In this document: positions 12,301-27,300 of the stretch, in pieces
Layout of the letters: each line of letters begins with the position of its first letter
Numbering within the stretch: the stretch's first letter is position 1
DNA from: Clytia hemisphaerica
Taxonomy: Eukaryota > Cnidaria > Hydrozoa > Leptothecata > Clytiidae
Assembly (NCBI GenBank): GCA_902728285.1
Contig: CACVBU010000351.1
Coordinates: forward strand, 1,360,370 to 1,424,369
DNA: 64,000 bases
Reading direction: 5' to 3'
Translations under genes and position numbers: made by a program
Notes under the pieces: generated by a model
Database searches by the model: none
Seen by the model: only the letters and a program-made list of their open reading frames with translations
Told to the model about the DNA's origin: nothing

Positions 12301-15300
12301 TTTTACCTTAACGTGTTTCGATTTCTGTTCAACGAGGGTATTAGGGTTTTGTTGCGTTTCTTTCTTCACTTTTGAAGTTTTCCTTTTCTTTTCTGTTTTG
12401 CCGTCAGCAATTTCTCGAGATTTCTTGACAATAGCCAGAAGATGTTCTTTCAGTGAGTTGTTTGACATACACTCTTCCATAACTTCCAATATCTATGAAA
12501 TATTGTCCGTAATGTTTCCGCTTTGCTTTTCCTTTTGTGAGTAAATCTTACAGCTCCAATTAACCTTCTAAAAGCTTCTAAAATTGAGATTTCTTAATGG
12601 GAAATAGTCAGTCACATAGCCATGCTCCGCCCGGAAAAACACTCCAACCTCTGTTTTTTTCGGTTTTCGACAGTTCAACCCTAGTAGATTCTCAAGTCAT
12701 CGACCGATTTTTCAAAATTTTACCCCAAATTGCTCATTTTGGGCATTATTTTTTGGTCCTAAAGTGTACAATTTAGCCTAAAACGAAAGTGCTCGAAAAT
12801 CGACGATCTTGGGCTTATTCGAAAGATAATTGAAAAACAAGTAAATTTGAGATATAAACTCGGGTCTGAAAATGTACCAGTCATGCTGCAGATGAGTTTT
12901 AATGATGACGTCAGACTAAAGTACAATTTAGCCTAAATCGAAAGTGCTCGAAATTAAACGATTTTGGGCTCATTCGAAAGATAATTAAAAAACAAGTAAA
13001 TTTGAGATATAAACTTGGGTCTAAAAATGTCCCGGTCATGCTGCAAATGAGCCTTAATGATGACGTCATTTTAGGTTTATTTTCACAATTAATTCATATA
13101 AGTGTCAAAAAACTTGAATTAAACTGAGGTTTTTCTTATTTTTTTTTCGGAGGATAATTAATTAATTAATAACGCACGCCTGACAAAGTCACCTATTGAA
13201 AAGGTGTTTTATTTTCATTTTCTTCGTGCGCTGTTACATGTTTATTTATTTCGCTATCAATTGGCAGCTGTACCATTAGAAAATAAACGGAAAACTTTCT
13301 GCATGTTTTTATATCTTCTTACATGAAAAAAAAACTAGAAGAAGTTGTTATTTATTAGTTTATGTGTGGATTTAGTGATGATAAGATGGAAAGGAAAGAA
13401 GATAAGGAAAATCGAAGTGAAAAAGTTTTTCCGAAACCAGTTTTTAAGACGCGACCATCAATTTATTTAGGTAGAGTTACCTGTGCTATCTTCTTCGAAA
13501 GTTGTTTGAAGAGAAATGCGAAGCGCTGTAACTTTGAAACAGTAAGACATAAGACAAATTTCAGAACGTTTGCTGAAAATTGGACCAAATATGATCACGA
13601 ATTTAACAAAGTGTTGTCATTGGTTGATTGGGATTCAGATAAAGAACTGATGGCACATAAATCATGCAAGGGTAAATTTTTAAAAGAATCTTTCATGACT
13701 TCGCAAAGGAAAGTCTCAAATCAGCCTCCAGATCAACCCGAAAACATCGACAGTGCAATCCCGAGCTCTTTAAACGTGATGCAAATGGAGGAGACAGCAA
13801 ACGTTAGACGCAGCACACGCCAGTCCTGCTCGTATGCTTCAGTTAATGATAACAAGGAGAAGCTATGTATAATATGTAACGAAAATAAAAGAGGAGCAAA
13901 AGGAAAAGACCTTCCAGTCATAGAGATGACTTACAAGAAAGAGAACGAAGAGAGACATCTTACAGAACAAACATTGATCGAATTTTCAAAGCTGCATTTG
14001 GAATATAATAACGAAGATTATAAGCTTGCTTCTCAAAGAATATTACTAGCAAGTACTGTCAAAAGCTTATTTGAGGCCAATGTTGCTTATCACAAACATT
14101 GTTATAATAGCTTTAGGACTCCTTATTGGCGTGCGAAGTATAAAAAAGTGGAAGACTCTAAAAACTCTGAGAAAAGAGACTTAGTTGACTTCGAGGAAGA
14201 ATTTTCCACACTTATTACACATCATATCATCAAGAGACAGGAAATTTACACGCTCGCTCAGTTGTCGTCTTACTTTTCAGAACTAACACAAAAACCTAAA
14301 GTTAGAAGTGTAGACTTAAAACGTAAATTGAAGGAGAAATTTGGAGATAGGCTAATGTTCTTACAAAGAGGAAAAGGTAACGAGTCGGAGTATGTTTTGG
14401 CGAAGAGCGATAGAATCGTGTCAGATTGTTTGGAGGCTATGTCTAACTCGACAGGCATTGAAGAATCAATCAGTGTCAAAAATATTGGTAGAATGATTGG
14501 CCGATCTATTGGTTCCGCGAACAAAGAAAAGGAAAAGCTTTGGCCCCCAACACCTCAAGATATTATCAACAGCGATCTTTCACCATCCTCTGACCTATTA
14601 TATAACTTAATTGGTTGGATTGTCTACCCAGACGCTTCATATGGAAAGGATGGAATCGTAAAACTGCCACCTTCAAAAGTGCCGAAAGTTACAAAATTAT
14701 GCACAGATATCGAATCTCTAACTCCAAACGCTACACCGTCATTAAATCAAGTACTTTTATCATTATCTGAGTACAGTAAAACAGGTTCCAGCAATGTAGT
14801 TACCGATTTATCACGCCTTGGTCACGGCATCACGTATACGGACGCGAAATTCATTGAAGACAAGTGGGCTGAGTGGGTCGACAAAAGCACCAAACTCGTT
14901 CCTCCAAATGTCAAAGCAAAGACCACTCCAACTTATGTATTCGATAATATTGACTTTGACAATAAAAACTTTCACGGAAAACAGACGCACAATACCAATA
15001 ACATATTGATACAACCGGATGACTTTTATACCAAGCAAGCTGGAGTGGAAGTCGAGGCTGATTATAATTTTGAACGTAAGAACCACAGAGCCTATAAAGG
15101 AACAAAGATGGATTTCGATACACAAAAGTTTAGCAGAGCAAACAATTGCAAGAAATTCAAGTATGAAAAGGATAATGACAATACGGAACTTAATAATGTG
15201 AAAAGGAAGAGTAGCGAGTGGGCAGTTGCCAGATACGTAGCATCAAAACTTTATGTCGAAGAGGGATTGAGAGTGCCATCGTGGACTGGATTTTTCAAGC

Positions 15301-18300
15301 TACTTGAAGATGGATCAGATCTAGCAACAAAGGCATCTGTTGGATATTTGCCTCCGTTTACATCTCCACCGACGGAAATGGGGGTAATCAATGCCGCCAT
15401 TGATAGGGCGTTGGCCATATTAGACGAGCTCAACTTGGAGAAAATGTTTTTAGAGGTATGTCAAATTTTAAGCTTCTTTTGTGATTTCAGACTCTATTTC
15501 TGGAACTTAACTTCAATATTGTTAACTTCAAACCGTTTACTTAGCTTAAAGTAATAATCATCTTAGAAATCACACTGAGCAATACAAGCTTTCTTCTTTG
15601 TTTTTACATAGGTGGATCAAGCTATTTACTCGAAAGTCCTTGATGTCATGTTTAAGATGGATTCTGATGGGTCTGATATCTTCACAAAATTGATACCACG
15701 AATGGGCGGTTTTCATGTAATCATGTGTATGTTGAAAACAATTTATTCACGCTTTAAAGATTCCGGACTTATAACTTGGCTTGTATACAGTGGATGTGGT
15801 GGTGAAGGAACCATTACAAATGCTTTGAAGGGTGGTGACGTTAAACACGCAATCCACTTACATAAACTCATGTACGAAGCCATCGTTCGGAGCAAAGTCG
15901 ATCACTTGAAAGACAAGGGAGAGTTAAATCTGGACGAAAGTGGGATTGAGGGATTTTTTAAAGAATTTCTCAATGGAGATTCAGATGACAAAGATTTAGA
16001 GTTCATCATTGAATATATACGGACTAAGATTCCAGAGATTCCAAAATTGAGAGAAGGCATGGGAGGATACTTGGAGCTCTACCTAGAAATGGTTGACCTT
16101 CTTCTTAGTACGATTCACTGTCAACGTACATCAAACTGGGATGGCTACTTGCAATGCATCAAAGAGTTTCTACCCTACTGTTTCACCCACAATCGCCACA
16201 ATTATGCCAGAAATCTCACGTATTGCTATGTACATATGAAAATGCTAAAGGAAGACCATCCTCAGCTTTATAACGAAATTTTGCTACACGGTTTTACCGT
16301 CTCACTTACTGGACAACCATTTACAAAAATCCCTTGTGATCAAGTCATTGAAATGACAGTCAATCGTGCATGCAAATCAACAGGCGGTCTATCCGGTAAG
16401 ACAGAAAATGTTGGCGCCAGTGAAAGATGGATGAAGATTATTCATCTTTTGGCAGCGATGAGAGACAAACTCGACAACGTTACGCGCAGACGAAGCTTTT
16501 TCTCACATAATGACTACGGTCAAAAGAGATGGGAAATAGAAGAAACTGACATCCAAACAATGAAGCAAACGTTAAATGAGTGGGTGCCCAACTTATGGGA
16601 GAAATGTATTCTTTGCCACTTACTGTGATTTTTTAACAAGAAATTGTGTTGGAGCTTTTGACTGTTCATACACCAGAAATCTACAACGCCAGGACAAGAT
16701 CTTTTTTTTTATTTACTTTCTACACTGTATCAAAACTTCTCACATCTAAAACAAACCGTGTCTACATGGCTACGATTGAAGGCATTATGACATCCCCAGG
16801 ATGATACCACATCCTAGCAGGTTTAGAAGATTAAACATTACTGTATTACGGAAATTACTGTGCAAATTAATATTATCCCGTTATGGTCATAAATGATCGT
16901 ATAACACCTGTATTACTGTATAACGCCGACTATAAATAACTCTAGTCAAACAATATTATAAAGATGCCGTATAAAAAGGGATTTTAGCAACCTCGTTCCC
17001 TGTGCATTATCAGCTTTTTAATGCTTACTAATAGCGCTAGATAATACCCTGACATCTTCTGGCGTCAATCAGTAACGTAATTAAAGCCTGGGATACACAG
17101 GAACGAGGTTGGGATTATAGTAGTTTTTACCTGTGTTGGTGGTATTTGATACAGTTGAATGAACAAGAATAAAGGAAGCCAATTATCCGTTTGACAACAC
17201 GATTTGACGAAACACGTGGTCAAGGGCAGCTGATGAAGACGACAAAATTGAATGGCTATCTTCCAATGACATATAGCTTCGAACGAAAACCTGAATTTGA
17301 AAAAAATCAGTTTTAGTAATTTTTATCATCGGCACTGTTAAGGGATACTAAAGAACCTTGAATTCGTGATATTCATGACGTAATGTTTTATACGGAAACA
17401 CCCGAAAAAAGACCGGTTGTTTGCCTGATTTCTAATTTAGACAATAAAACTAGTTGCTAACACCTCGGCTACAATCACCTCCATAATATTTGGTACAAAA
17501 GTTTAGAACAGTGAGTGATTTTTAAGTGCTATAAATTACGGTTTAAATATAGAGTTTTAGCTAATATGGGACTGAAAACTTATAACGAGCCCAGAATCTC
17601 AGGGTCGAAAAGCTCAAAAATATTCCAATATGGCTGAGAATATAGCCTGAAAGCAACTCAACCCCCCAAAATCGAAAAATCCAATGAAACAAAGTGGAAG
17701 TACTGAAACTACGATTCTCGCCCGCGCTTTAAACTCTGAAAACCTTAAAATCCCCAAAACTGTCAATATATTTCGGCGCTGATTGTAGTTTGGTAGTACG
17801 GTTGCACCGTATAAAACGTAACGTCATGGTTATCATGCATTAATTTGGTTTTTAACACGTTCTCGGCTACTAGTATACTTGCAGTAGAATGTTATATAAT
17901 ATCAGTGGTAATTCAAATGGAGATAAACATTTATTGAAAACATAAACTTTTGCTTTGCATTTTTATTGGTTAATTTTCGCGGGAGCTGATTTTCACGCTT
18001 TATGTTGTCTTCTAAGAAAATATTTTGGGCAAAACTAAGGTGTCAATCACTAGTTCAACAAAAAACAGACATATCATAACCTTGCACTGCGGAATTGTTT
18101 TTGCGAAAAATTATGACTTCAATCAATCAAACTTTCGAAAACTATTCAATGTTGTTCTCTTTAACCCATCGATATACGATGCATATAAACCAAAGCTTTT
18201 AAGAGAGTGTACCTGTCAATTTCCTTATTTTCGTGAATAGCAACTTCGATGCAGTCTTCCAAATGGCTGACAAGGGTAATGAGGTTCTCTCTTGATTTCT

Positions 18301-21300
18301 TTGCCAATAATAAATCAACTGAAAGAAAATTAATTCATCATTTCTAAAATGTTACAAGCTAAACGTAACTATAAAGTTTTTTAACATTTTACCTTGTTAA
18401 TAAGCCAAGTATTTTTTTTTTGGAGGGGGGGGGTTGCACTTTCTTCGCTATGTAAAAATATTTTCATTCAACCTAGGCTAAATAAAAGAGGCCCAAGCTA
18501 TCTTAAATCGCATTCTATTAAGAAAATGCTTTGATTGAATGTAGGTAAAATACAATATCAAATAAGTTTGTTTTCAATAAAAGTACATAAATGTACTCCA
18601 TTAAAAGTGAAACAATCCAATGACAAAGAGTGGCGCCCTAAAACTACATTCCAGTAGCTAGCTATCGAAAGAGGAGCCTACTGATCGCCTCCGACTGCAG
18701 TCGCAGACTTTAGAGTCGATAGAGCCGATATTACGTGAATAGCCAAGTAATCTAGGACTTTTAGGCAGTCTTTTGATTGTTTTCACGGGGTCAACAACCA
18801 GCCGACTCGGCTCAGCTATCTAGACTTTTTACTAAATAACTCAAGTTTCATACTTCTACACTTATATACAAGAGGTGAAATTTAGGGGAAAATTGTCAAA
18901 AATTAGTTCTAAAGTTAGGACTTACTTAGCAACGTCTTAACGTCTTGTGCGTTTGTTTTCTTCTCGAAAGAAACTCTTTTGTTCCAATACTTTGAGATGA
19001 GAACAGCAGCTTTGACGTCCACCTTCAATAATTGATACGGGCCTTCTATCAACTCCATGAAAAGAATACAGGACGTTGAGATGATGGCTGAATCGTAATT
19101 TTCGATGGCTAGCCTGCATACTGATGATGTGACGGCGTCGATGCTAGAATTTAAAAATAGAAACGATTAAAAACAAAATTTTAATGAAAATGAATGTTAT
19201 ATCATTGAATTCTGTTAAATACCTCTCGCTTGTATGCGTGCGATTTTTCATGTAAACAAGGAAAGCATGCATTGGTCTTGCTTGCTGCAAATAATAATCA
19301 TAGGACAGCTTGACGTCCACAGCGTAACGCTCCGAGAGGAATGGGTTCGAGAAATGTGGTAATTCAGATAAGGTGTTTTCTACGGAGAAAAGAAAATATG
19401 AAAAGGTTCAATAAAGTACAAAAGTAAATTAAAACTAAAAAAGACGAGTTAAAAAAAAAATCCCGTCAGAAATTCGGGAAATTTTAATTATTTAACCCTA
19501 TTTCCGAAAAAATCTGACCGTTTTTTGCTGAATTCCGTTTTTCTAGACTAAAACAGCCCAATTTTCCGTCTACGACGATTGATCTAATTTCCTAAATTCG
19601 GTCCGAAAAATAAAAGATTCCAGTCCTACACCGATCTTAAAACCCTCCTTTCAAGGGAAATCTTCTCATTCCATTTTCACAAAAATAAAAAGGTATGGGG
19701 TGTTGAGATATTTTTCTCAACGGAAATAAGATTTTTAGGTATTTTTCTCAACGGATTATTGTGTTTTTGGCTAAACTTTTCTGTGACTCGGGTGAGTGAT
19801 AAATCTAAGTAAACTCGCCATCTTCAATAGCCAGCGAATTATTAGATTGCCAACCAAACCAATGACGAATTTCCAGTTGAGTATTGTCCTATTGAAACAA
19901 GTGAAAAAGTAAGTCTTATCGAAACAAGTGAAAAAGTAAGTCATATACACTTTTTCGACCGTAATCGCGCGGTCAGGCACGTCCCACTTTTTACCACCCT
20001 AAACTCGATCCAATCCTTTTTTATACTTTTTTCTAGTGTCTTTCTAAAGGCGCAAAAAAAAGACTGGGACGGTTTTAGGGCAGTAAAACGGACAAAGAAA
20101 TGCTCGCACTGCAATTGACGGCTACGGTCGAAAAGGTGTATTGAAACGAGTAAAAAAGTAAGTATCAATTAAACGAATTGGCAACTTGACTTAGTAAAAC
20201 ATTTCAAAACCCCAGGGGTAGAAGCACTAGAGGTAAATGACCTATTCATGACTTTTTAGGGTAGAGGGTTCACTAAAAGGGTTGAAAGCTGATCTACAAT
20301 GAAGTTGTTTGGCCAAAATCCGGCTGTTTTTGCCCTAATTAAAAAAATCAAAAAAAGTTCTCTGCAACCACCGTATGAAAATTTTGAGACTCTAACTTTT
20401 CCCACACATATGGCTGATTTTTAGCACCCTCTAAAATTAAGGTAGTTTGTCGAAGAATTACCTGTAACAACCTGTACATAGTAACATCTTTATTTTCCAG
20501 ATCATTTGAATACGAATATAAAGCATCATGGACTTTTGGATATGCCTTTAAAGCACTTTGTAGTAATGTCTTCTCGATAGCGAATGGACTATCATTTGTA
20601 TTTTCAGGATGTATCTGAATTGAAAAGTAAAATTTCTATATTTTTATTGACAAAATTGAATCAAAACATATCGTGCGTAGTAAAGAAAATTGATGGTTTA
20701 CATTATCGGCAACTCTTAGGATCCGTAGCATCTTTAGTGAGACGCAACCACAAACGCAATTATCAATATGTAATAACTTTTGTATTGGAAACCGAAAGAA
20801 ATTGTCTTGAATAGATGATGAACATAAGAAACCATTTTTATACCTCGGTCATATTTTTATTGCAAACCAAAACGATTGCGAGTGCAACCAAAGCCTTGTT
20901 GTTTTGAACGATGGTATTTAGTCCCTCTTCAGTGGCGTCATCTACCTCTGAGGCCAACGTAAAATTCGCGTTGTCCATAAATGCTTTTTTGATTGATTTT
21001 TCTGTAAAATCTAGATCGATCGAGGGTCCAAGATTAATAAATGTCAGTGGGAATATCAATGTCAATGACTACCTAGACTATGTTATAGTCTAAGACGAAT
21101 CACTATCTAAGAAAAAAGCCCAAAGCCGAAGAAAATTCGCAAACGGGTTTTTTTGCCGAAAAGAGTTAACAGTCGGTAGAGTTGCCAGTCTTAGACTATA
21201 CGATTTTGGTACAAAATACAAAAACAGCCCAAATCGTACGAATTCGAGTTTCCGTATGCGAGGCCAACTGTGTTCGGTATTCGAAAAAATCAAAACAAAA

Positions 21301-24300
21301 AAAAAGAGGCGGGAGAGAAACTGAGATAAAAAAAGAGGGATTCCAAGAAATATTATAGTTCTCTTTGGAGACCCTCTTCCTTTTATTCCCTTTATATTTT
21401 CTTGGAACTACACTTTCTTTTCTTAGAAAACAATTTTTATAAACAGTAATTTTTTTAATAAGTTTGTAATTTCTTTGCAACAAGGATATCTATCTAAACT
21501 TTCATCTTATAAATTTCTTAAAAAACATCAAATCATGTAAGTTTGTTTGTTTTTTTTTGCCTGAGGATTATATCCTTATATTTACCCCTTTTATATATTA
21601 AATTCCATGTAAATAGCTATAGTATATTCTCCCCACCACCATTTGCCCAAAGACAAAGGATATGTATACAAATCATTGACAGTTTTATAAATACTTGCAA
21701 TTTCGAATTTGTGACTTTCCTGTTTTGTTTGATAAAAAAATTTACAATAGTGGATGAAAAATCTTATGATAAATTTGCAGGGAAAAAGTAAAAAAGCTCC
21801 AGCTTGTAAAGCTTTGCAGTATGTTGATCTTGCTTTGATTTGAGCTTGAATTTCTTTCTACCCAAAAAGAGACGTTAAAAATGAGGATGAAATAGGAGAA
21901 AAGTTAAGAAATCCCCAGAAATTAGCTTAAAAAATGGAAAAGTACCAATTAGTAAAAACCTTGAGGCAGATTTAAATGACATTAAACTTCTTATTTACAA
22001 AAACTGATAAATAGTTAAATTCAATCATGATAAACAAATGATTCTAAACTGTCTTCCGACAATACTGTACACGTTTTTTTTTTATAAGGAACACGTTTAT
22101 AATTATAAGGAACTCAAGGCTGAAAATGGTTCAAAAAATAAGGAATTGTTAAGGAACTGCTCAGGCTGAGAATAAGTGGATTTGAAAATAATGTACCTTA
22201 TTGGGACTTATTTGACCAAATTTTGATCTTTCAAGGGGCAAAAAGTTCAAAATTTCCTATGTAGTAAGGAACTCGATAAGGAACTTTGAGACTGAAATTC
22301 TCTGTAAAAATAAGGAACTCCAGGCTCAGAGCAAAGTTAAGGTTCCTTATAAAAAAACAACGTGTATTACAGTCTCGACTAATTCCAGAAGGCTGATGTA
22401 AATTTTTCCAAGTCATTATCTCAAATTATATCAGGACGTCAAGTGAAATAAACGTTGGTGAAATATTCCAAGTCATAATCTCAAATTGTACCAGGACGTC
22501 AAGTGAAATATTCCAAGAAATACTCTCAAATTGTACCAGAACGTCAAGTGAAATATTCCAAGTTATAATCCCAAATTAAACCACGACGTGAAGTGAACTA
22601 TTCCAAGTTATAATCTCAAATTGTACCAGGACGTCAAGTGAAATATTCCAAGTTATAATCCCAAATTAAACCAGGACGTGAAGTGAAATATTGCAAGTCA
22701 TAATCTCAAATTGTACCAGAACGTCAAGTGAAATATTCCAAGTTATAATCTTAAATTAAACCGCAACGTGAAGTGAAATATTCCAAGAAATACTCTCAAA
22801 TTGTACCAGAACGTCAAGTGAAATATTCCAAGTTATAATCCCAAATTAAACCACGACGTGAAGTGAACTATTCCAAGTTATAATCTCAAATTGTACCAGG
22901 ACGTCAAGTGAAATATTCCAAGTCATAATCTCAAATTGTACCAGAACGTCAAGTGAAATATTCCAAGTTATAATCCCAAATTAAACCAGGACGTGAAGTG
23001 AAATATTGCAATTTATAATCTCAAATTATACCAGGACGTCGTGAAATATTGCAAGTCTTAAAATCTCAATAATAAACCAGGATGCTGTGCCAAATATTTC
23101 ATTTCTGTATTGTGCTCTCTGCAAATTACTGCCATATTTTCCCATGCATCCAATTTCTGAATTTCTGATTCTTACCTAAAAAATTTAGAATAATAATCTG
23201 ATAATTTTTACAGGTACGACTAGGTAACTGAACTTCTCGACAATTCAAATCAAAATGAGAAAATGTGAAAGTTTTCGAACAAGAAGTATGTTAAAAGCAG
23301 TCTTTTAAAGTCCACAATTGACAATAAGTACTTTGTTTGACATTTTTCAAAGTTGTCAAAGAACTGCTAACACAAGATGAAAATAACCTTTTAAGAGTGG
23401 AGATATGAGGGTATTCACATATCTAATGAAACACTGCCTGTGATTCATAGGATTCATAAGAAATATACAAACTGACTTACCTACTTAGTTTCTCTGTGTC
23501 TTTTTGCTGTATGTATATGTAGACTTGTTGAAAAACATTTTAAAACAACTTCTACAGAAGCATACTTGAGGAATAAGTACTCCCTGAAACTAAGTTATCT
23601 TGTAGTCTCAATAAAACAAATGAACCAAGAAGAAAAAATCCATAATGAGCTGGATTTTCACAGAAAAACCATAGATCCATCTTGTCCTTGTGTCTCTTCC
23701 CAGTGACCAGCGTGTTTTTAATCGTTTGAACCAAGCTCGGCCTTTAAACTTAGGCGGTTTTCACCACGGATCGACTAACCAGTCTCACTGGTTAGTCCAA
23801 GCAAGACCGCAAAATCTTTTTTATGCCAAAGAGTTATCGTCCGTTTCTCCGAAACTCTCCCGCCGATTTTTTTCCGTATACCGCCAACGCCATACCGCCA
23901 TTTTTTCCCGCCTCTACTATCACTGTAACGGACGATAACATCGTCTATGACTACCAAATATTGGGCGCCATTCAACCATCTCGCAAAGCTTATAAATGTA
24001 TATGATCAATTTTAGTGGCTTGGTTATACAATTGTTTTCAGCGCATTACTTTTTCCGTCTAGTAGAGCTTTGTGGGGTCAATTTTTTGGTGATAATATTT
24101 AAGAAAAGAATCCAAAAAGCAAAATCCTACTTTTGCCTTTCCACTTGACCAACGAATACTTCAATATTTACGAACTCGTAAATTTAAGATATGAGTTATA
24201 AATTTAAACAAGTGATACTTTTATGGACCTACCTAGTTATGCATTTAACACATATATAATTGATATCTACGTGAGCATGACCATTAAACAATCATTCAGA

Positions 24301-27300
24301 ACACAAATAATGACGATCTATTAAAATTAGTCGTTTGTTTCTTATAAAAAAAACGTTTAAAAACCAAAATTTCATGCTCTTGAAATATTCTTTCATATTC
24401 AAGACATCTATCTCATCAAAAAATTGAGTAGTTTGGCTAAGAACATTGATGTATGCTTATCGATAGTGATTCTTATAGATAGACATGCGTTTTTTGAGCC
24501 AACAAAATTTTTTTGAAAAAATCTAGTTGAGCCATCTTTTATCTATGATGGTACCCTACTTTCATGCAAAAAATCAGAAAAAGTTAATGATTCAATTTTT
24601 CACAAAGTCCAAAAAAACCCGTTCTTTAGCCGTTTTTTGGCCCAAATTTGCCCCCAAATTTTTTTTTGAAAGTCAGGCTCCGTCACATTCGAGGGGTTAT
24701 AGTTATGCATCTTTGTGCAAAAAATCATAAAGAATCAAAGAGGCAATCTCGAGAAAAGCTAATACCTAGGTAATTGATAATGTGCTTATAAATAAGTCGA
24801 ATTTGGTCAGTTTTTCTATAAAAACACGCCAAGCAACCAAAATTCCATGTCTAAACACACACATTCTTCAAAAGTAAGCCCTCATGAGCAAAAATAACAT
24901 CTATCTCATAAAAAAATTGAGTAATTTAACTAAGAACATTGATGTATGCTTATTAATAGTGATTCTTATAGATAAACATGCGTTTTTTGAGCCGAAAAAT
25001 TTTTTTTTTTTTAAATCTGCTTGAGCCATCTTTTACCTATGATGGTACCCTACTTTCATGCAAAAAATCAGAAAAATTTAATGATTTTCACAAAGTCCAA
25101 AAAACCCGTTTTTTAGCCGTTTTTTGGCCCAAATTTGCACCAAAATTTTTTTTTTCGGAAATCAGGCTCCGTCACATTCGAGGGTTTATAGTTACATATC
25201 ATTGTCCAAAAAATCAGAAAAAACTAACGAGCCAATCACGAGGAAAGCTAATAACGAACGGACGAACGAACGGACAAAGGTTAATTTATAGGACCTCCAC
25301 CCCACCGGGGTAGGTCCAAAATATTCATCATCACAGTAGTAGAATTAACAAAATTTTCAAAAGTTTTGATGAAAAGAAATTATCAATATCAAAATACCTT
25401 TCGTTCTAACCAGATGGTGGAAGCTCAATAAAAATGGTATCCAACTTTTCATGCTCCCTTCTAACTTGATCTGCTCAACATCAAGGCTGTGAAAGAAAAT
25501 GGAACAAGATCAAGAAAACTTTTTAATAATTCAAAAATAAATAAGAGAAACATTTTAAACAATAGAAAAAGAAGAAACTTCTGGGTTTTTTTTGTCAATA
25601 GGAATAGGAGCACTCTCAAATCTTTTCTCAGGAAGTTTATCATCCATCGGTTTTAGATACTCTTGAACGTTAAGAATTAATCTCGAAAACAAATCATACT
25701 CACTTGTAATGTACAACAAATTTCCACAGTAACAATGGCAAATCATTGTTTTCACAGAACTTCACAAAATATTGATTAAAACTTTTCAACAGTTCCTTTC
25801 TCTCTCCATCACTAAGTTGATGCTTATAAAAAACCATAGGATGTTGGTCAGCGAATAAACAGTCATTTTGACAGAGATATTTCATCAAAAGAGACAAATC
25901 AACCAGTAAGTGTTTTGGATAATAGCCACATCTGACTAAACTGTTAATAACAACTTCTCTGGTGTAAGTTGGCAATGTTTCCTCGTTTGACAGTAAATTT
26001 GCAGGAAAATCCGTCGATATGAACTGGTCACACTTCCCTGATAACAGATCTATCATTATGGATACATGGTTATGACGTAACAGATACTTCCATAGTTGGT
26101 CACCATCTTCTTTCTTAATGGAATCTAAAGAGAATATTCGCTAAACTCTATATATGGAATAGGGATCGATCACCTTGGCAACTGCAGTAAACAGTTAAAG
26201 CTAGCATGTGCCTCGATAAAGTTGACAATTAGATCAAGCAAATTTCCTAGTATTACTATACACGACTTTTCATCCTCTTCTTTGTCCTGCTTTTGGCTAA
26301 CACAATTTGAACATGTCCAGAACAGCTGCTTTTACGGATACAATGCTCTCTTACAGTTTAGACTAAAAGTCCTATATCAAGATTAGGGATTAGGAGTGCG
26401 GGCCCGATTTTACTTTCGTTTTCAGTGGTGCCATATTCAATTTCAAGCCAACATTGAAATGTTCAAAGAACTTTTAAGCACAAGAAGAAAGACATTTCTT
26501 ACCTAAAGCAGATGTGATGTAATGGCCTTCAACGATAATTTGTCGTTTTGTCTCCTGGTCCAGATTAGAGACATGCTCGAGTGAAAGTGATGAATAAGCT
26601 AGCGAGTTTTGAGTTTCATTCTAAAATTATAACAAAAAATCAAGATGGAAAAATCTAGGTCAGAGTATTTTGACATTTTTGGGTATTTTACTTAGTAGTT
26701 TGCAGAATTAAAAGTTCGGGCGAGAAAGACACTTTCAGGCTTGCTACTTTATCTAATCGAATAATTTGATTTGGGAGGGGTACACTGGCTTCTAGGCTAT
26801 ATTGTCAGCCTAGTCTTTTGGAAGTGTTAAGTTTCATGCTAAGACTCATAGTAAAAACTGTACTTTCCAACCCTAAGTTAACCCTTCGAGCATTTCTTTT
26901 TTTTTTGGCGGGGGGCGAAAATGAAATTTTTGATAACTTTTGAAACTTGACAATCTTCGCAAGTGTGCACCAAATATGAATTGGTTGAATTTGTTGAAAA
27001 TTGATGATGTCATCATTCTTTGAAAATACCGAAAGTAGGACCCCCCACTCTAACTTTTTTTCACTTTAATTTTTATTGCTCAAATTTTGTGAGGCAATTC
27101 CACGTCCATTTTGTGCCAACTGTTATAGCATCGTGTATTTTACAAACCGGCCCTAAATTGCCCTAAATTGCCCTTTTTGCCTAAACAGCCCTAGGATACT
27201 GTATCTAGTGATTGGAAAATGACTTTTGAAAAGCGTTAGGTATTGATGATACAAGCTTGCAGCCAAAATTTCAGCAAAATCGGACGAGCGATTATGCTGA

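Noticed and set aside
12600..16830. Terminal inverted repeats for the 1,036-aa gene
   Set aside because: Only an 8-base match (TAGCCATG at about 12617 and its complement near 16765) was found, too short to define element ends.
22384..23062. CRISPR-like regular array
   Set aside because: The units are contiguous with no unique spacers and the setting is a eukaryotic intron, so it is a satellite.
23690..24005. Overlapping ORFs on both strands
   Set aside because: A GC-richer patch gives open frames in several phases; no splice sites or conserved peptide support a gene.
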